A stretch of DNA of 64,000 nt. Source: an uncultured Paracoccaceae bacterium (GTDB lineage: Bacteria; Pseudomonadota; Alphaproteobacteria; Rhodobacterales; Rhodobacteraceae). A model generated the notes under the pieces. The model had not been told where the DNA came from. It ran no database searches and saw nothing but the letters and a program-made list of their open reading frames with translations. The DNA lies in the NCBI GenBank assembly GCA_947503935.1, contig CANNFR010000001.1, forward strand, positions 186,001 through 250,000. The letters run 5' to 3'. This document shows, in pieces, positions 8,376 to 18,070 of the stretch. Made by a program: the position numbers and the translations under genes. Each line of letters opens with the position of its first letter. Position 1 is the first letter of the stretch.

Positions 8376-9692
8376 ATGGATCCTCTTGTCCTTGGGCTTC
8401 TGGTGGCCTTCGTCACCATCGCGGTTCTCTTCTCGGGTATGTCAGTGGCGGTGGGCCTGCTGGTTGTCTCGGCGGGGTTTCTGATCATCTTCGATGGCTT
8501 GCGCTCGCTTGAGCTATTGCCGGAAATCATGTTCGGCAAACTGAACAACTTCGCGCTGCTCTCGATCCCGATGTTCATCATCATGGGGGCGTCGATTGCC
8601 TCGACCCGGGCGGGCGCCGACCTCTACGAGGCGCTTGAGCGATGGCTGACGCGTGTGCCCGGCGGTTTGGTGATCTCGAACCTGGGCGCCTGTGCGCTGT
8701 TTTCGGCCATGTCGGGCTCTAGCCCCGCGACCTGCGCGGCCATCGGCAAGATGGGCATCCCCGAGATGCGCAAGCGCGGCTATCCCGACGCGGTGGCGGC
8801 GGGGTCAATCGCGGCGGGCGGCACGCTTGGCATTCTGATCCCGCCCTCGGTCACCATGATCGTCTACGGCATCGCCACGGAAACCTCGATCGGGCGTCTG
8901 TTTCTGGCGGGCGTTTTCCCAGGCCTTCTGCTGGTTGGCCTCTTCATGGCCTGGTCGCTTTATTCGACCTGGAAGCAGGGCGGGCATCAGGCGCTGAGTG
9001 CCACGACCTACACCTGGGCCCAGAAGTTTGAGATCTTGCCGAAGGTTGTGCCGTTTCTGGTCATCATCCTTGGTGTGCTTTACGCGATGTATGGCGGCAT
9101 CGCGACGCCGTCCGAGACAGCGGCGGTTGGGGCGATCCTCTGCCTGCTGATCGCGATGATCATCTACAGGCTTTGGAATCCCGCCGATCTTTGGGTCGTG
9201 CTGCGCGACAGCACCAAGGAATCTGTGATGATCCTCTTCATCATCGCAGCGGCCGGCGTGTTCAGCTACATGCTGTCATCGCTTTTCATCACCCAATCCA
9301 TCGCCGCCTGGATCGGCACGCTTGAGGTGAACCGCTGGGTCCTGATGGGCGCGGTCAACCTCTTCTTGCTGGTCGCGGGGTTCTTCCTGCCGCCCGTCGC
9401 CGTCATCCTGATGGCCGCGCCGATCCTGTTGCCGATCATCCTGACCGCCGGGTTCGACCCGATCTGGTTCGCGGTGATCCTGACGATCAACATGGAGATC
9501 GGGTTGATCAGCCCGCCTGTGGGCCTGAACCTCTATGTGATCAACGCCATCGCGCCTGACATCAAGCTGAAGACGATCCTTCTAGGGTCGCTGCCCTACG
9601 TGGCTTGCATGGTGCTGGCGATCCTAATTCTGTGCGTCTTTCCAGGCATTGCCACCTGGCTGCCCGATGCGGTGATGGGACCGACCCGGTGA
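8376..9692 (+). CDS. matM: TRAP transporter large permease (DctM family)
   Basis: A 438-aa protein with about a dozen hydrophobic helices and DctM signature segments such as SGSSPATCAAIGKMGIPEM near residue 110 and the C-terminal ISPPVGLNLYVIN motif. It forms the Na+-driven transmembrane channel with MatQ and takes substrate from MatP. The matQ stop immediately precedes its ATG, with GGAGG 10 bp upstream. The stop overlaps the GTG start of matA by 4 bp (GTGA). Confidence 0.92.
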   Translation: MDPLVLGLLVAFVTIAVLFSGMSVAVGLLVVSAGFLIIFDGLRSLELLPEIMFGKLNNFALLSIPMFIIMGASIASTRAGADLYEALERWLTRVPGGLVISNLGACALFSAMSGSSPATCAAIGKMGIPEMRKRGYPDAVAAGSIAAGGTLGILIPPSVTMIVYGIATETSIGRLFLAGVFPGLLLVGLFMAWSLYSTWKQGGHQALSATTYTWAQKFEILPKVVPFLVIILGVLYAMYGGIATPSETAAVGAILCLLIAMIIYRLWNPADLWVVLRDSTKESVMILFIIAAAGVFSYMLSSLFITQSIAAWIGTLEVNRWVLMGAVNLFLLVAGFFLPPVAVILMAAPILLPIILTAGFDPIWFAVILTINMEIGLISPPVGLNLYVINAIAPDIKLKTILLGSLPYVACMVLAILILCVFPGIATWLPDAVMGPTR

Positions 9693-11011
9693 GCCTTCTG
9701 GCCGACATGTTAGGCACTTTGTTCGAGCGGCGCTATGCGTCTGCCGATAAAGCCTCGGGCCGCTCGATGGCCGAGCTTTGTCATGCGCTTTTATCCAGCC
9801 ATGGCGAGGTGTCCGGGGCGACCCTGGCGCGGCAGGTGCTGGACCGGTACGCCGCCCTGGATGATAGCGGCCGGCATGGGTTCTTCCGCTTTCTGGCCGA
9901 TGAAATGGATATCGCGCCCGATGCCATCGTCGCGGCGGCCGAGGCGGTGCGGCGCGACAAGAGCCCCCAGGCCTATGCGCATCTCATGCACGTCAGCGAG
10001 CCCGCCCGACAGGAGCTGGCCCGCAGGTTGAACCAGGTGCCGGGCGCCACGGCCCGGCTGGTTGCGATCCGCACCGATCTTCTGCGGTTTTCCAAGGATG
10101 ATCCCGATCTGGCGCGGATCGATCTGGATTTCCGCCATCTCTTTTCAAGCTGGTTCAATCGCGGGTTTCTGGTGCTGCGCCCCGTCAATTGGCAAAGCCC
10201 TGCCAACATCCTGGAAAAGATCATCGCCTACGAGGCCGTGCATGCGATCCAAAGCTGGGAGGATCTGCGCCGCCGTCTGGAACCCGAAGACCGGCGCTGT
10301 TTCGCGTTCTTTCACCCTACCATGCCCGATGAACCGCTGATCTTCGTCGAGGTGGCCTTGACCAAGGGCATCCCGTCGTCGATCCAGAGCGTTCTGGCCG
10401 AAGCGCGCGATGTCATGCCGGGGGCCGAGGCGGATACGGCCGTCTTCTACTCGATCTCGAACTGCCAGAAAGGCCTTGCTGGGATTTCCTTCGGAAACTC
10501 GCTGATCAAGCAGGTGGTCGCGGATCTCAGCCGGGAATTGCCGCATCTGAAGACCTTCGTCACGCTGTCGCCCCTTCCGCGCTTTGCCCGCTGGCTGCGG
10601 GACGAGGGGTTGGGCGCCGATCTGCTGGCCGCGGCGGAGGCGGATGATCGCGCGCGTCTGGCCGGTCAGGTTGAGGCCGCCCGGACACTGGCTGCGCACT
10701 ATCTGACTGCCGCCAAGCGACACGGAACGCTGCCCTATGACCCCGTCGCCCGCTTTCATCTGAACAACGGGGCGATGGTCCACGACGTGCACGCATTGGC
10801 CGATCTGTCGCCAAATGGTTTGGCGCAAAGCTGCGGCGTGATGGTGAACTACCTCTACGACCAGACCCGGATTGAGGCCAATCACGAGGCGTTCGCCGAT
10901 CGCGGTGTAATCGCCACGTCCCGCAATGTCGCGGCCCTTGCGCGCGCGGGCGGCGCGCGCCAGAAGGAAAGCATTTCAAGGATCGAGGATCATGGCCAAC
11001 CCTCTCTTTGA
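9689..11011 (+). CDS. matA: Malonyl-CoA decarboxylase
   Basis: A 440-aa MCD-family enzyme converting malonyl-CoA to acetyl-CoA and CO2. Recognisable segments are AFFHPTMPDEPLIFVEVAL, the serine-containing FYSISNCQKGLAGISFGN, and the C-terminal ARFHLNNGAMVHDVHALAD that carries the catalytic His region. The GTG at 9689 is preferred as start because it overlaps the matM stop (GTGA) and gives an N-terminus SLLADMLGTLFERR like other family members; ATG 9707 is an alternative. With MatB it forms the malonate to acetyl-CoA pathway. The 3' end overlaps matB by 20 bp. Confidence 0.93.
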   Translation: MSLLADMLGTLFERRYASADKASGRSMAELCHALLSSHGEVSGATLARQVLDRYAALDDSGRHGFFRFLADEMDIAPDAIVAAAEAVRRDKSPQAYAHLMHVSEPARQELARRLNQVPGATARLVAIRTDLLRFSKDDPDLARIDLDFRHLFSSWFNRGFLVLRPVNWQSPANILEKIIAYEAVHAIQSWEDLRRRLEPEDRRCFAFFHPTMPDEPLIFVEVALTKGIPSSIQSVLAEARDVMPGAEADTAVFYSISNCQKGLAGISFGNSLIKQVVADLSRELPHLKTFVTLSPLPRFARWLRDEGLGADLLAAAEADDRARLAGQVEAARTLAAHYLTAAKRHGTLPYDPVARFHLNNGAMVHDVHALADLSPNGLAQSCGVMVNYLYDQTRIEANHEAFADRGVIATSRNVAALARAGGARQKESISRIEDHGQPSL

Positions 11012-12512
11012 CGCGCTATTCGGTCGCCATTTGGGGCGTGAGACGCCGTTCCTGCGGCTGCCCGACGGGCAAACGATCACCCATGCGGCGTTTCTTGAGC
11101 GCGCCGCCCGCTTTGCAGGCGAGATAACAGCACTTGGCCTTCAGCCCGGCGACCGTCTGGCCGTGCAGATCGGAAAGTCGCCCGATGCGCTTGCGGTTTA
11201 CGCGGCCTGCGTTCAGGCAGGCGTGATCTTCCTGCCGCTGAACACCGGCTATACCGCGTCCGAGGTCAGCTATTTCGTTGAGAACAGCGGCGCGAGGCTG
11301 TTCCTGTGCGATCCGGCAAGTGAGGCCGAGATGACGCCGGTCGCCGAGGCTGCGGGCGCAGAATTGCGGAGCCTCGGCGTGGCAGGAGACGGCACATTCG
11401 TCGCCGCGGCGGCGCATCACGACGCGACCTTTCCAACGGTGCCGCGCAGCGGCGATGATCTGGCCGCTTTCCTTTACACATCCGGCACCACGGGCCGATC
11501 GAAAGGGGCCATGCTGACCCAGGAGAACCTTCTGTCGAATGCCCAGACGCTGACCGATTATTGGCGTTTCACCGATACAGACTTGTTGCTGCACGCACTG
11601 CCGATCTTCCACACCCATGGGCTGTTCGTGGCCACCAATGTGATGCTTCTGGCCGGCGGCGCGATGATCTTCCTGCCGAAATTCGACATCGACGCGATGA
11701 TTGCGCGCATGCCTGAAGCGACGGCCATGATGGGCGTCCCGACCTTCTACACAAGGCTTCTGGACGATCCGCGCTTTGACCGCGCCTTGACCCACCATAT
11801 CCGCCTTTTCGTCTCGGGGTCCGCGCCTCTCCTGGCCGAAACCCATCGCCAGTTCGAGGCCCGCACCGGCCACCGCATCCTCGAACGCTACGGCATGACC
11901 GAAACCAACATGAATACCTCAAACCCCTATGATGGCGAGCGTCGGGCCGGAACAGTCGGCTTTCCGCTGCCCGGTGTGGAGCTGAAGGTGACCGATCCGA
12001 AAACCGGCGCTGAAAAACCCAAGGGCGAGATCGGCCAGATAGAGGTGCGGGGCCCGAACGTTTTCAAGGGCTATTGGCAGATGCCCGAGAAGACCGCCGA
12101 GGAGCTTCGCGAAGACGGCTTTTTCATCACCGGCGATCTGGGTCTGATCGACGCCGATGGCTACGTGCAGATTGTCGGTCGCAACAAAGACCTGATCATC
12201 TCGGGCGGCTACAACATCTATCCCAAGGAGGTGGAATTGCTGTTGGACGACCAGCCCGGCGTGCTGGAAAGCGCTGTCATCGGCGTGCCGCACCCAGATT
12301 TCGGCGAAGGCGTGGTCGGTGTGATTGTCGCGGAGCCGAAGGGGGATGTCGCACTTGGCGATCTGCGCATCGCGCTTGATCAGGGTCTTGCCAAGTTCAA
12401 GCAACCGAAGGAGCTGATCGTCATCGATGCCCTTCCCCGCAATACGATGGGCAAAGTTCAAAAGAACGTCTTGCGAGAGCGCTTCGCGAGTCTTTTCGAC
12501 AAAAACGCCTAG
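10992..12512 (+). CDS. matB: Malonyl-CoA synthetase (malonate--CoA ligase)
   Basis: A 506-aa acyl-adenylate-forming enzyme. The P-loop-like A3 motif YTSGTTGRSKGAMLT lies near residue 160, the A5 motif RILERYGMTETNMNTSNPY near residue 300, the A7/A8 hinge TGDLGLIDADGYVQIVGR near 380, and the A10 lysine segment NTMGKVQKN near the C-terminus. This length and the ERYGMTETNMNTSNP signature are characteristic of MatB. It activates imported malonate with ATP and CoA. The start MANPLFDALFGRH overlaps the end of matA by 20 bp, with AAGGATCGAGGAT as ribosome site. It is the last gene of the mat operon. Confidence 0.94.
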   Translation: MANPLFDALFGRHLGRETPFLRLPDGQTITHAAFLERAARFAGEITALGLQPGDRLAVQIGKSPDALAVYAACVQAGVIFLPLNTGYTASEVSYFVENSGARLFLCDPASEAEMTPVAEAAGAELRSLGVAGDGTFVAAAAHHDATFPTVPRSGDDLAAFLYTSGTTGRSKGAMLTQENLLSNAQTLTDYWRFTDTDLLLHALPIFHTHGLFVATNVMLLAGGAMIFLPKFDIDAMIARMPEATAMMGVPTFYTRLLDDPRFDRALTHHIRLFVSGSAPLLAETHRQFEARTGHRILERYGMTETNMNTSNPYDGERRAGTVGFPLPGVELKVTDPKTGAEKPKGEIGQIEVRGPNVFKGYWQMPEKTAEELREDGFFITGDLGLIDADGYVQIVGRNKDLIISGGYNIYPKEVELLLDDQPGVLESAVIGVPHPDFGEGVVGVIVAEPKGDVALGDLRIALDQGLAKFKQPKELIVIDALPRNTMGKVQKNVLRERFASLFDKNA

Positions 12513-12847
12513 CCTTTCCGGCGGGCGCGATCTGGCCGCCAACTCGAAATCAACCACGAAAATTGGTCGAATTTTCACCTTCTTCTTGCGTGATTTTGGC
12601 AAGTGTTTGAAAAATATGCAAATAATTTAGCGCGGTGAGGGGCCTCGTATTTAGGGAAACTTTACCGCCACTGGCCATTGTCGCTTGGCGATAAACCGGG
12701 TGCTGGGCAGCTTGATGTCTGCTGCAGCACCATCCCATGAGCGATGAGTACCAGGATGATCCGTTCAGATCACATCACGGCCGCACGATCCGCCTTGCGC
12801 GGGTGCCGGACCTTGTGCCGCGCCTCCCGAACCTTGCTGGAGTTGTC
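12513..12847. other. Gene-free interval between matB and the chemoreceptor
   Basis: About 335 bp, A+T-rich around 12545-12665, with no convincing coding potential. A frame does run in from 12737 in phase with the chemoreceptor, but the receptor's signal anchor argues for the start at 12848. No clear terminator hairpin with a T-run follows matB. It presumably holds the chemoreceptor promoter, which I cannot identify. Confidence 0.5.
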
Positions 12848-15800
12848 ATGAAACGCCTTAGCCTATCCTTTTTGCTGCCTGCGGCAATCGTCTCGCTGTG
12901 TCTGACGGTTGCGGCCGTCATGGCCACATTCAGCCTGATCGGCCTACGCGCCACGCTGCTTGATGAAGCGCAGCAAAAATTGAACGTTGTTCTTGAGCAG
13001 CGCCTGGAAGATCTTCAGCGGTACTTTGACCATGCCGAGACCGCTTTGCTTGAAGAGGCGTCCTCGCCCCAAACACTGCATGCGCTTGAGGAGTTCGCGA
13101 ACGGCTGGCGTCAACTTGGCCTCTCGGCCGCGGATCGACTTCGGAGTGAGTATATCGATGGCGGCAACGGTCAGCGCTCCACCGAAGGTGTCACGAGCGG
13201 GATCAATACCTACCGCGCGACCCACGAAGAATATCATATCCACTTCAACTCTATCCGCGGCCAGTTGGATTACTACGATGTCTTCCTCATCGATACCCAG
13301 GGGGACATCGTCTATTCTGTCGATAAAGAGGCGGATTTCGCAACCAACCTCATGTCCGGTCCCTATGCTGAAAGTGGCCTCGGGATTGCCTTCCGCAAGG
13401 CGCTGGATGCGCCGAACGGCACGATGATCTTTGAGGAATTTGACCCCTATGCCCCCAGCAACAACGAACCTTCGGCATTTTTCGCGACACCTGTAAAAGG
13501 TGCCGATGGGCAAACTGCCGGGGTTTATGCCGTGCAGGTGACATCCGAACACATCACGCGGTTGATGAGCAATCCGTCAGGCCTGGAAGAAACAGGTCGT
13601 GTGGTGCTGCTTGCGGCGGATGGGACGCGGCGGAATGCACCGCGGTTTGAAGGTGACGTGCCGGTAGACGGATTGTTCCCGAAGGCCCCACATGTCGAAG
13701 CGGCGCTCCGTGGGGAAGACGGCACCATGCCCAATGTCACAAGCGATAAAGGCGTCGCCGTGGTCGCGGCTTACGATTCGGTCGAGCTTGCGGACACGCG
13801 ATGGAGCGCCATCGCCGAGCAGCATCGCTCGGAGGTGATGGATGCCACAGGCTCGTTCATACGAACCCTCGCCATCGAGATCGTAGTTCTGACGGTGATC
13901 ACCATCGGTTTGGGTATGTTGCTGGGCCGCTGGGTCTCCGCGCCGCTGAAGCGACTTACCGATGCCATGACCGGCGTTGCCGATCGCACGTTCACCGATA
14001 AAATCCCGGCCTTGGGCCGAAAGGACGAAATCGGAGATGTTGCTCGATCACTGGATGATTTCCGCGACAAGTTGAATGAGGCCGACAAAACAGCCGTTGA
14101 AGTGATGTTTAAAAGCTCAGCTTTCACCGGCTCGTCCGTTGCGATGATGATTGCCGATACCGACGGCAGGATCATTTATCACAACTCGGCGGCACATAAG
14201 CTCTTCGATGAGAAAAAAGCGGATATGCTCAAGTTCTGGCCGGATTTCGACGCCAATAATCTGGTGGGCGCAGATGTCTCGAAATTCCACCAGAACCACG
14301 GCCGGATTGCGAAGATTCTGTCTGATCCGTCGCAGCTGCCGTTCCGCAGCGACGTGACGATCGGCGAGGCGCGGTTTTCCATCAACGCAACCGCCGTCTA
14401 CGACGACAAAGGCAGCTATGTCGGCAATGTCATTGAGTGGGCCGATGTTGCCGAGGCGCGTTTGAACTCTGGGATCCTCGGTGCGATCAGACGCAACCAA
14501 ACCGTTGTGGAGATTGATCTTGAAGGAACGATCCTCGACGTGAATGACGTCTTCGCCAAGACCTACGGCTACGATCAAAAAGAGGTGGTGGGTAGGCCCT
14601 TCGGCATGCTCATGGCGACTGACGAGAAGGGTTTTGCTCAGACGCTCGACACGCTACGTGGCGGTGGGCACGTGAACGAGAAGGCGCGCCGCATCGGCAA
14701 GAACGGCCGTGAAATCTGGGTTGAGTCCTCGATCAACGGGATTGCGGACCAATCTGGCAAGGTCTTCAAGCTGATCGAGATTGCAGCCGATATAACGGAT
14801 GCGGAGCAACAGGTGCGGTCCGCCGACGCAAGACGCGAGGAAATGGAAGCCCAGCAGCAACTGGTCGTCAATGCGCTTCGCGACGGTCTGAGCAATCTTG
14901 CAGATGGCAATCTTGCGTTGTCAATGAACGATCCGTTCCCTGAAAACTACGAGGGTCTGCGCAGTGACTTCAACTCGGCCGTCGGCCAGTTGCGGGAAGT
15001 GCTGGGACTGGTCGTAGAAACCTCCGCCAACATTCGCAACGGCGCCTCCGAGATCAGTCAGGCTTCTGACGATCTTTCGCGCCGCACCGAGAGCCAGGCA
15101 GCCACGCTGGAACAAACCGCCGCGGCGATGGATGAACTGACCGAAAGCGTCAAATCCGCCTCCGACGGCGCGGGTGAGGCGGACCGGGTGGTGCGCGACG
15201 CACGCGAGAAGGCTGAGGCCAGCGGTCTTGTCGTCGTGGATGCGGTCAATGCGATGAGTGAGATTGAAAAGTCATCGCTACAGATCTCGCAGATCATCGG
15301 TGTCATCGACGACATCGCTTTCCAGACCAATCTTCTGGCTTTGAATGCGGGCGTCGAAGCTGCCCGCGCGGGAGAGGCCGGCCGGGGCTTTGCGGTCGTT
15401 GCATCAGAAGTGCGTGCTCTGGCACAGCGGTCGTCTGAAGCTGCCAAAGAAATCAAGCAGCTGATCTCAACCAGTTCGCGATTTGTAGAGAATGGTGTGG
15501 ATCTGGTCGGCCAAGCCGGAGAAGCATTGAAGACGATTGTCACCAGTGTGACCGAAATCTCCTCTCTTGTATCCGAGATCGCCTCGTCTTCCAAAGAGCA
15601 GGCAACCGGACTGACCGAGATCAATTCGGGCGTGACAATGCTGGACCAGGTCACGCAACAGAACGCGGCTATGGTCGAAGAGTCGACCGCGGCAAGTCAC
15701 TCTCTGCGGCAAGAAGCCGAGGGATTGACGGAGTTGGTCGGGCGGTTCCGTATATCCTCGGATGAGGCCAAGCCTACCAAGCGATCTAAGCCTACCGCCG

Positions 15801-15904
15801 TGCCGACTGCCAATGTAAAGACAGCGCCTGTAAAACGCGCCGTAGGTGCGGACTGGTCTTCGGACAGCAGCGCAGACCAGGCAGATGGTTGGGAAAGTTT
15901 CTGA
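12848..15904 (+). CDS. Methyl-accepting chemotaxis protein with periplasmic sensor, HAMP and two PAS domains
   Basis: A 1018-aa receptor. From the start MKRLSLSFLLPA: TM1 at about 8-30, a periplasmic (dCache-like) region about 35-335, TM2 about 339-361, HAMP about 362-415, PAS 1 about 418-530 and PAS 2 about 541-655. A cytoplasmic signalling helix bundle runs from about 724, with the conserved tip DIAFQTNLLALNAGVEAA at about 820. The last five residues, GWESF, resemble the NWETF-type pentapeptide that tethers CheR/CheB. The upstream 37 codons in frame lack such an anchor and were excluded. cheB and cheD follow co-directionally, but no cheA, cheW, cheY or cheR is in the window. The combined periplasmic and PAS input suggests sensing of an external ligand plus redox or energy state. 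Confidence 0.92.
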   Translation: MKRLSLSFLLPAAIVSLCLTVAAVMATFSLIGLRATLLDEAQQKLNVVLEQRLEDLQRYFDHAETALLEEASSPQTLHALEEFANGWRQLGLSAADRLRSEYIDGGNGQRSTEGVTSGINTYRATHEEYHIHFNSIRGQLDYYDVFLIDTQGDIVYSVDKEADFATNLMSGPYAESGLGIAFRKALDAPNGTMIFEEFDPYAPSNNEPSAFFATPVKGADGQTAGVYAVQVTSEHITRLMSNPSGLEETGRVVLLAADGTRRNAPRFEGDVPVDGLFPKAPHVEAALRGEDGTMPNVTSDKGVAVVAAYDSVELADTRWSAIAEQHRSEVMDATGSFIRTLAIEIVVLTVITIGLGMLLGRWVSAPLKRLTDAMTGVADRTFTDKIPALGRKDEIGDVARSLDDFRDKLNEADKTAVEVMFKSSAFTGSSVAMMIADTDGRIIYHNSAAHKLFDEKKADMLKFWPDFDANNLVGADVSKFHQNHGRIAKILSDPSQLPFRSDVTIGEARFSINATAVYDDKGSYVGNVIEWADVAEARLNSGILGAIRRNQTVVEIDLEGTILDVNDVFAKTYGYDQKEVVGRPFGMLMATDEKGFAQTLDTLRGGGHVNEKARRIGKNGREIWVESSINGIADQSGKVFKLIEIAADITDAEQQVRSADARREEMEAQQQLVVNALRDGLSNLADGNLALSMNDPFPENYEGLRSDFNSAVGQLREVLGLVVETSANIRNGASEISQASDDLSRRTESQAATLEQTAAAMDELTESVKSASDGAGEADRVVRDAREKAEASGLVVVDAVNAMSEIEKSSLQISQIIGVIDDIAFQTNLLALNAGVEAARAGEAGRGFAVVASEVRALAQRSSEAAKEIKQLISTSSRFVENGVDLVGQAGEALKTIVTSVTEISSLVSEIASSSKEQATGLTEINSGVTMLDQVTQQNAAMVEESTAASHSLRQEAEGLTELVGRFRISSDEAKPTKRSKPTAVPTANVKTAPVKRAVGADWSSDSSADQADGWESF

Positions 15905-15972
15905 GCAAACGACGTTGCCTGGCCGATGCCAATATCGGTGTCGGCCGGGAAAAATCCAATCTGAGGTAGGCC

Positions 15973-17001
15973 ATGTCAATCAGTGTATTTGCGGTAGATG
16001 GGCGGCCGGTGCGTCTTTCAAGGCTGAAAGCCTGCCTTGGTAACCATCCGAAGATGAGCCTCATGGGAGCGGCCTCCAGTTTTCGGGACGCGCTACAGCA
16101 AATTGGGCGACGTATTCCGGATGCTGTTGTCGTAGGCGGCGAGTTAATTGAACTGTCCACATTTGCGGAATTTGCCGAGACCATGAAAAGGCTCGGGGTC
16201 GTGATGATCCCGGTATGGGTCTTCCCCTTTTCTCAGGTTGAGGTCGATGCATTGTTCGGACCCGAAAGCGGCGCGATGGCAGACGAGCACGTTCGCGAGG
16301 GCGATACGGCATTCTTGACTGAGACAATTCTGAGCGCCGTCACCCGCGCGAGGTTGGAAAACGGCCGTGCAGGCGCACGCAGTATAGCTCGGAAGGATCC
16401 GGTTATTCGCCCGATCGTGATCGGTGCATCGACCGGAGGGGTTGAGGCATTGCACGAAGTGCTCGCAGATTTCCCAGCCGACTGCCCGCCGGTTCTGGTC
16501 GTCCAGCACATGCGGCCGCACTTTGTGACAAGCTTTGTCGAGGGGTTGGATCGCGCCTGCAGGGCAACGGTGATACTTGCTTGGGATGGCGCACCTTTGC
16601 AGCGCGGTCGGATCTATGTGGCGCCTGGAGATGAGACGCATTTGATTATGACAAAGGGTGCGGCGCCCTGTTGCAAGCTCGTACATGGACAGGCCAGATC
16701 TGGCCATCGCCCGTCTGTGGACATGCTCTTTGTTTCGGCGGCCGCTGGCCACGTTCCGCCTGCGGCGGCCCTCTTGACCGGCATGGGCCGTGATGGTGCG
16801 GATGGCCTCTTGGCTATCCGGCGGTCGGGCGGGTACACCGTCGCGCAATCTGCTGAAACATGCACTGTCTACGGAATGCCGCGCGCGGCGGTAGAATGTG
16901 GTGCTGCCACCGAGATCGTTCATCTCCCCGGTATAGGACAGGCCTTGTTACGAGCAGCATCAAGAACACAAACAAATAAAACAAACCTGGTCGCCCAATG
17001 A
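15973..17001 (+). CDS. cheB: CheB-type chemoreceptor methylesterase/deamidase with a degenerate receiver domain
   Basis: A 342-aa protein. The C-terminal CheB catalytic domain is intact: the Ser of VIGASTGGVEAL near residue 155, the His of VVQHMRPHF near 179 and the Asp of TGMGRDGADG near 275. The N-terminal about 110 residues align in layout with a CheY-like receiver, but the phosphorylation site is missing: where CheB proteins have an L-D-x-E-M-P segment this one reads VVVGGELIE, and the N-terminal acidic pair is absent. The esterase is therefore probably not switched by CheA phosphorylation. It removes methyl groups from receptor glutamates. The stop overlaps the ATG of cheD by 4 bp. Confidence 0.9.
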   Translation: MSISVFAVDGRPVRLSRLKACLGNHPKMSLMGAASSFRDALQQIGRRIPDAVVVGGELIELSTFAEFAETMKRLGVVMIPVWVFPFSQVEVDALFGPESGAMADEHVREGDTAFLTETILSAVTRARLENGRAGARSIARKDPVIRPIVIGASTGGVEALHEVLADFPADCPPVLVVQHMRPHFVTSFVEGLDRACRATVILAWDGAPLQRGRIYVAPGDETHLIMTKGAAPCCKLVHGQARSGHRPSVDMLFVSAAAGHVPPAAALLTGMGRDGADGLLAIRRSGGYTVAQSAETCTVYGMPRAAVECGAATEIVHLPGIGQALLRAASRTQTNKTNLVAQ

Positions 17002-17522
17002 CATCTCAAAAGGCCAGGGTGCTGGTGGTCCTGCAGGGCGAACATCGCATTTCAAGCGATCCGGACGATGTTATCGCGACAGTTCTTGGATCTTGCGTCG
17101 CAGCTTGCATGCGAGATCCGGTCGCCGGGATCGGGGGATTGAACCATTTTCTCCTGCCTGGGACGGGCCGGTCAGATAGTGACGCAAAGAAGTACGGCCT
17201 TCACTCTATGGAGCTGTTGATCAACGCACTCATTCGGGGGGGCGCACGTCGCGATCGGCTGGAGGTCAAGCTTTTCGGTGGCGCCCAGATGCAGGTTGGC
17301 TTGCCCGACATCGGTGCGTCAAACGCAGCTTTTGCGGAAGAGTTTCTTCGCTCGGAAGGGCTTAGATATGTGGGCGGCAGTCTCGGTGGGAAAGCTGGCC
17401 GTAAGATCCGCTACTCGCCCGTTTCAGGACTGGCCCGGCAGTTTCTGTTGGCACCGTCGGAAGTGCCGGCTGAGCGTCCGGTGAAGGCGCCTGCACCGGC
17501 CGACGACATAACGCTATTTTAG
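16998..17522 (+). CDS. cheD: Chemoreceptor glutamine deamidase CheD
   Basis: A 174-aa protein with the CheD signature: Cys in ATVLGSCVAACMRD (near residue 34), His in GGLNHFLLPGTG (near 51) and the FGGAQM segment. The family hydrolyses receptor Gln residues to Glu, creating methylation sites, and can be held by CheC. The C-terminal about 30 residues are a proline-rich tail ending DDITLF. It is translationally coupled to cheB (ATGA). It likely matures the adjacent receptor. Confidence 0.92.
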   Translation: MTSQKARVLVVLQGEHRISSDPDDVIATVLGSCVAACMRDPVAGIGGLNHFLLPGTGRSDSDAKKYGLHSMELLINALIRGGARRDRLEVKLFGGAQMQVGLPDIGASNAAFAEEFLRSEGLRYVGGSLGGKAGRKIRYSPVSGLARQFLLAPSEVPAERPVKAPAPADDITLF

Positions 17523-18070
17523 AAGAATACTGAACGGTTGTTAATGGTTTCATCGATGGTGTGATATTGGGTTTAGCACTCCGCAATTATGGTTCATTGG
17601 GTATGCTGACCTCATGATTTTCAATCGGAAGCAATTTTCGCCAACAGGCGCTAAATGAGTGCACCATCCGCGAACGGGCTCGGAATACTTGCCATCATCG
17701 GATTGGAGACGTTGGTCTAAAGCGAAATCCCAAAAATCCGGTTCAGATTTTGATTTCAAGACAGGTGCATCCTTTGTGCCTGTTCTGACACCGCGAAAAT
17801 CTGCGTTGCAGATCTTTCGGGCGCCGCTCTAAATAACAAAACAGTCTAGATTGTAAGCTTGTCGCAGCCGGACATCGTGCCTTCCTCAAACTGGATGCCG
17901 ATCGATGGAGGACAGCACGAAAACCAACGGTGTTTAGAGTTCAGGACGTGCTCGCCGTGCGATGCTCCGGTAGATCAGACTGCACCTTCCTGTTTTTTAA
18001 GGAAAACGTACGCAAAATCACACCCAGGGAATCGTGTCCGAGAATTGCCCGAGGTCCGAAACCCTCTGGA
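17523..18070. other. Gene-free interval with two imperfect hairpins
   Basis: About 550 bp between cheD and the 3' end of the TetR gene, noticeably A+T-richer than its surroundings, with no supportable gene. It holds two hairpins: 17724-17757 (arms GAAATC/GATTTC plus AAAATC/GATTTT) and 17795-17818 (arms ATCTGC/GCAGAT plus GAAA/TTTC with one bulge). Either may serve as a transcription end for the chemotaxis genes. The remainder looks like decayed sequence with no identifiable parent. Confidence 0.5.
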
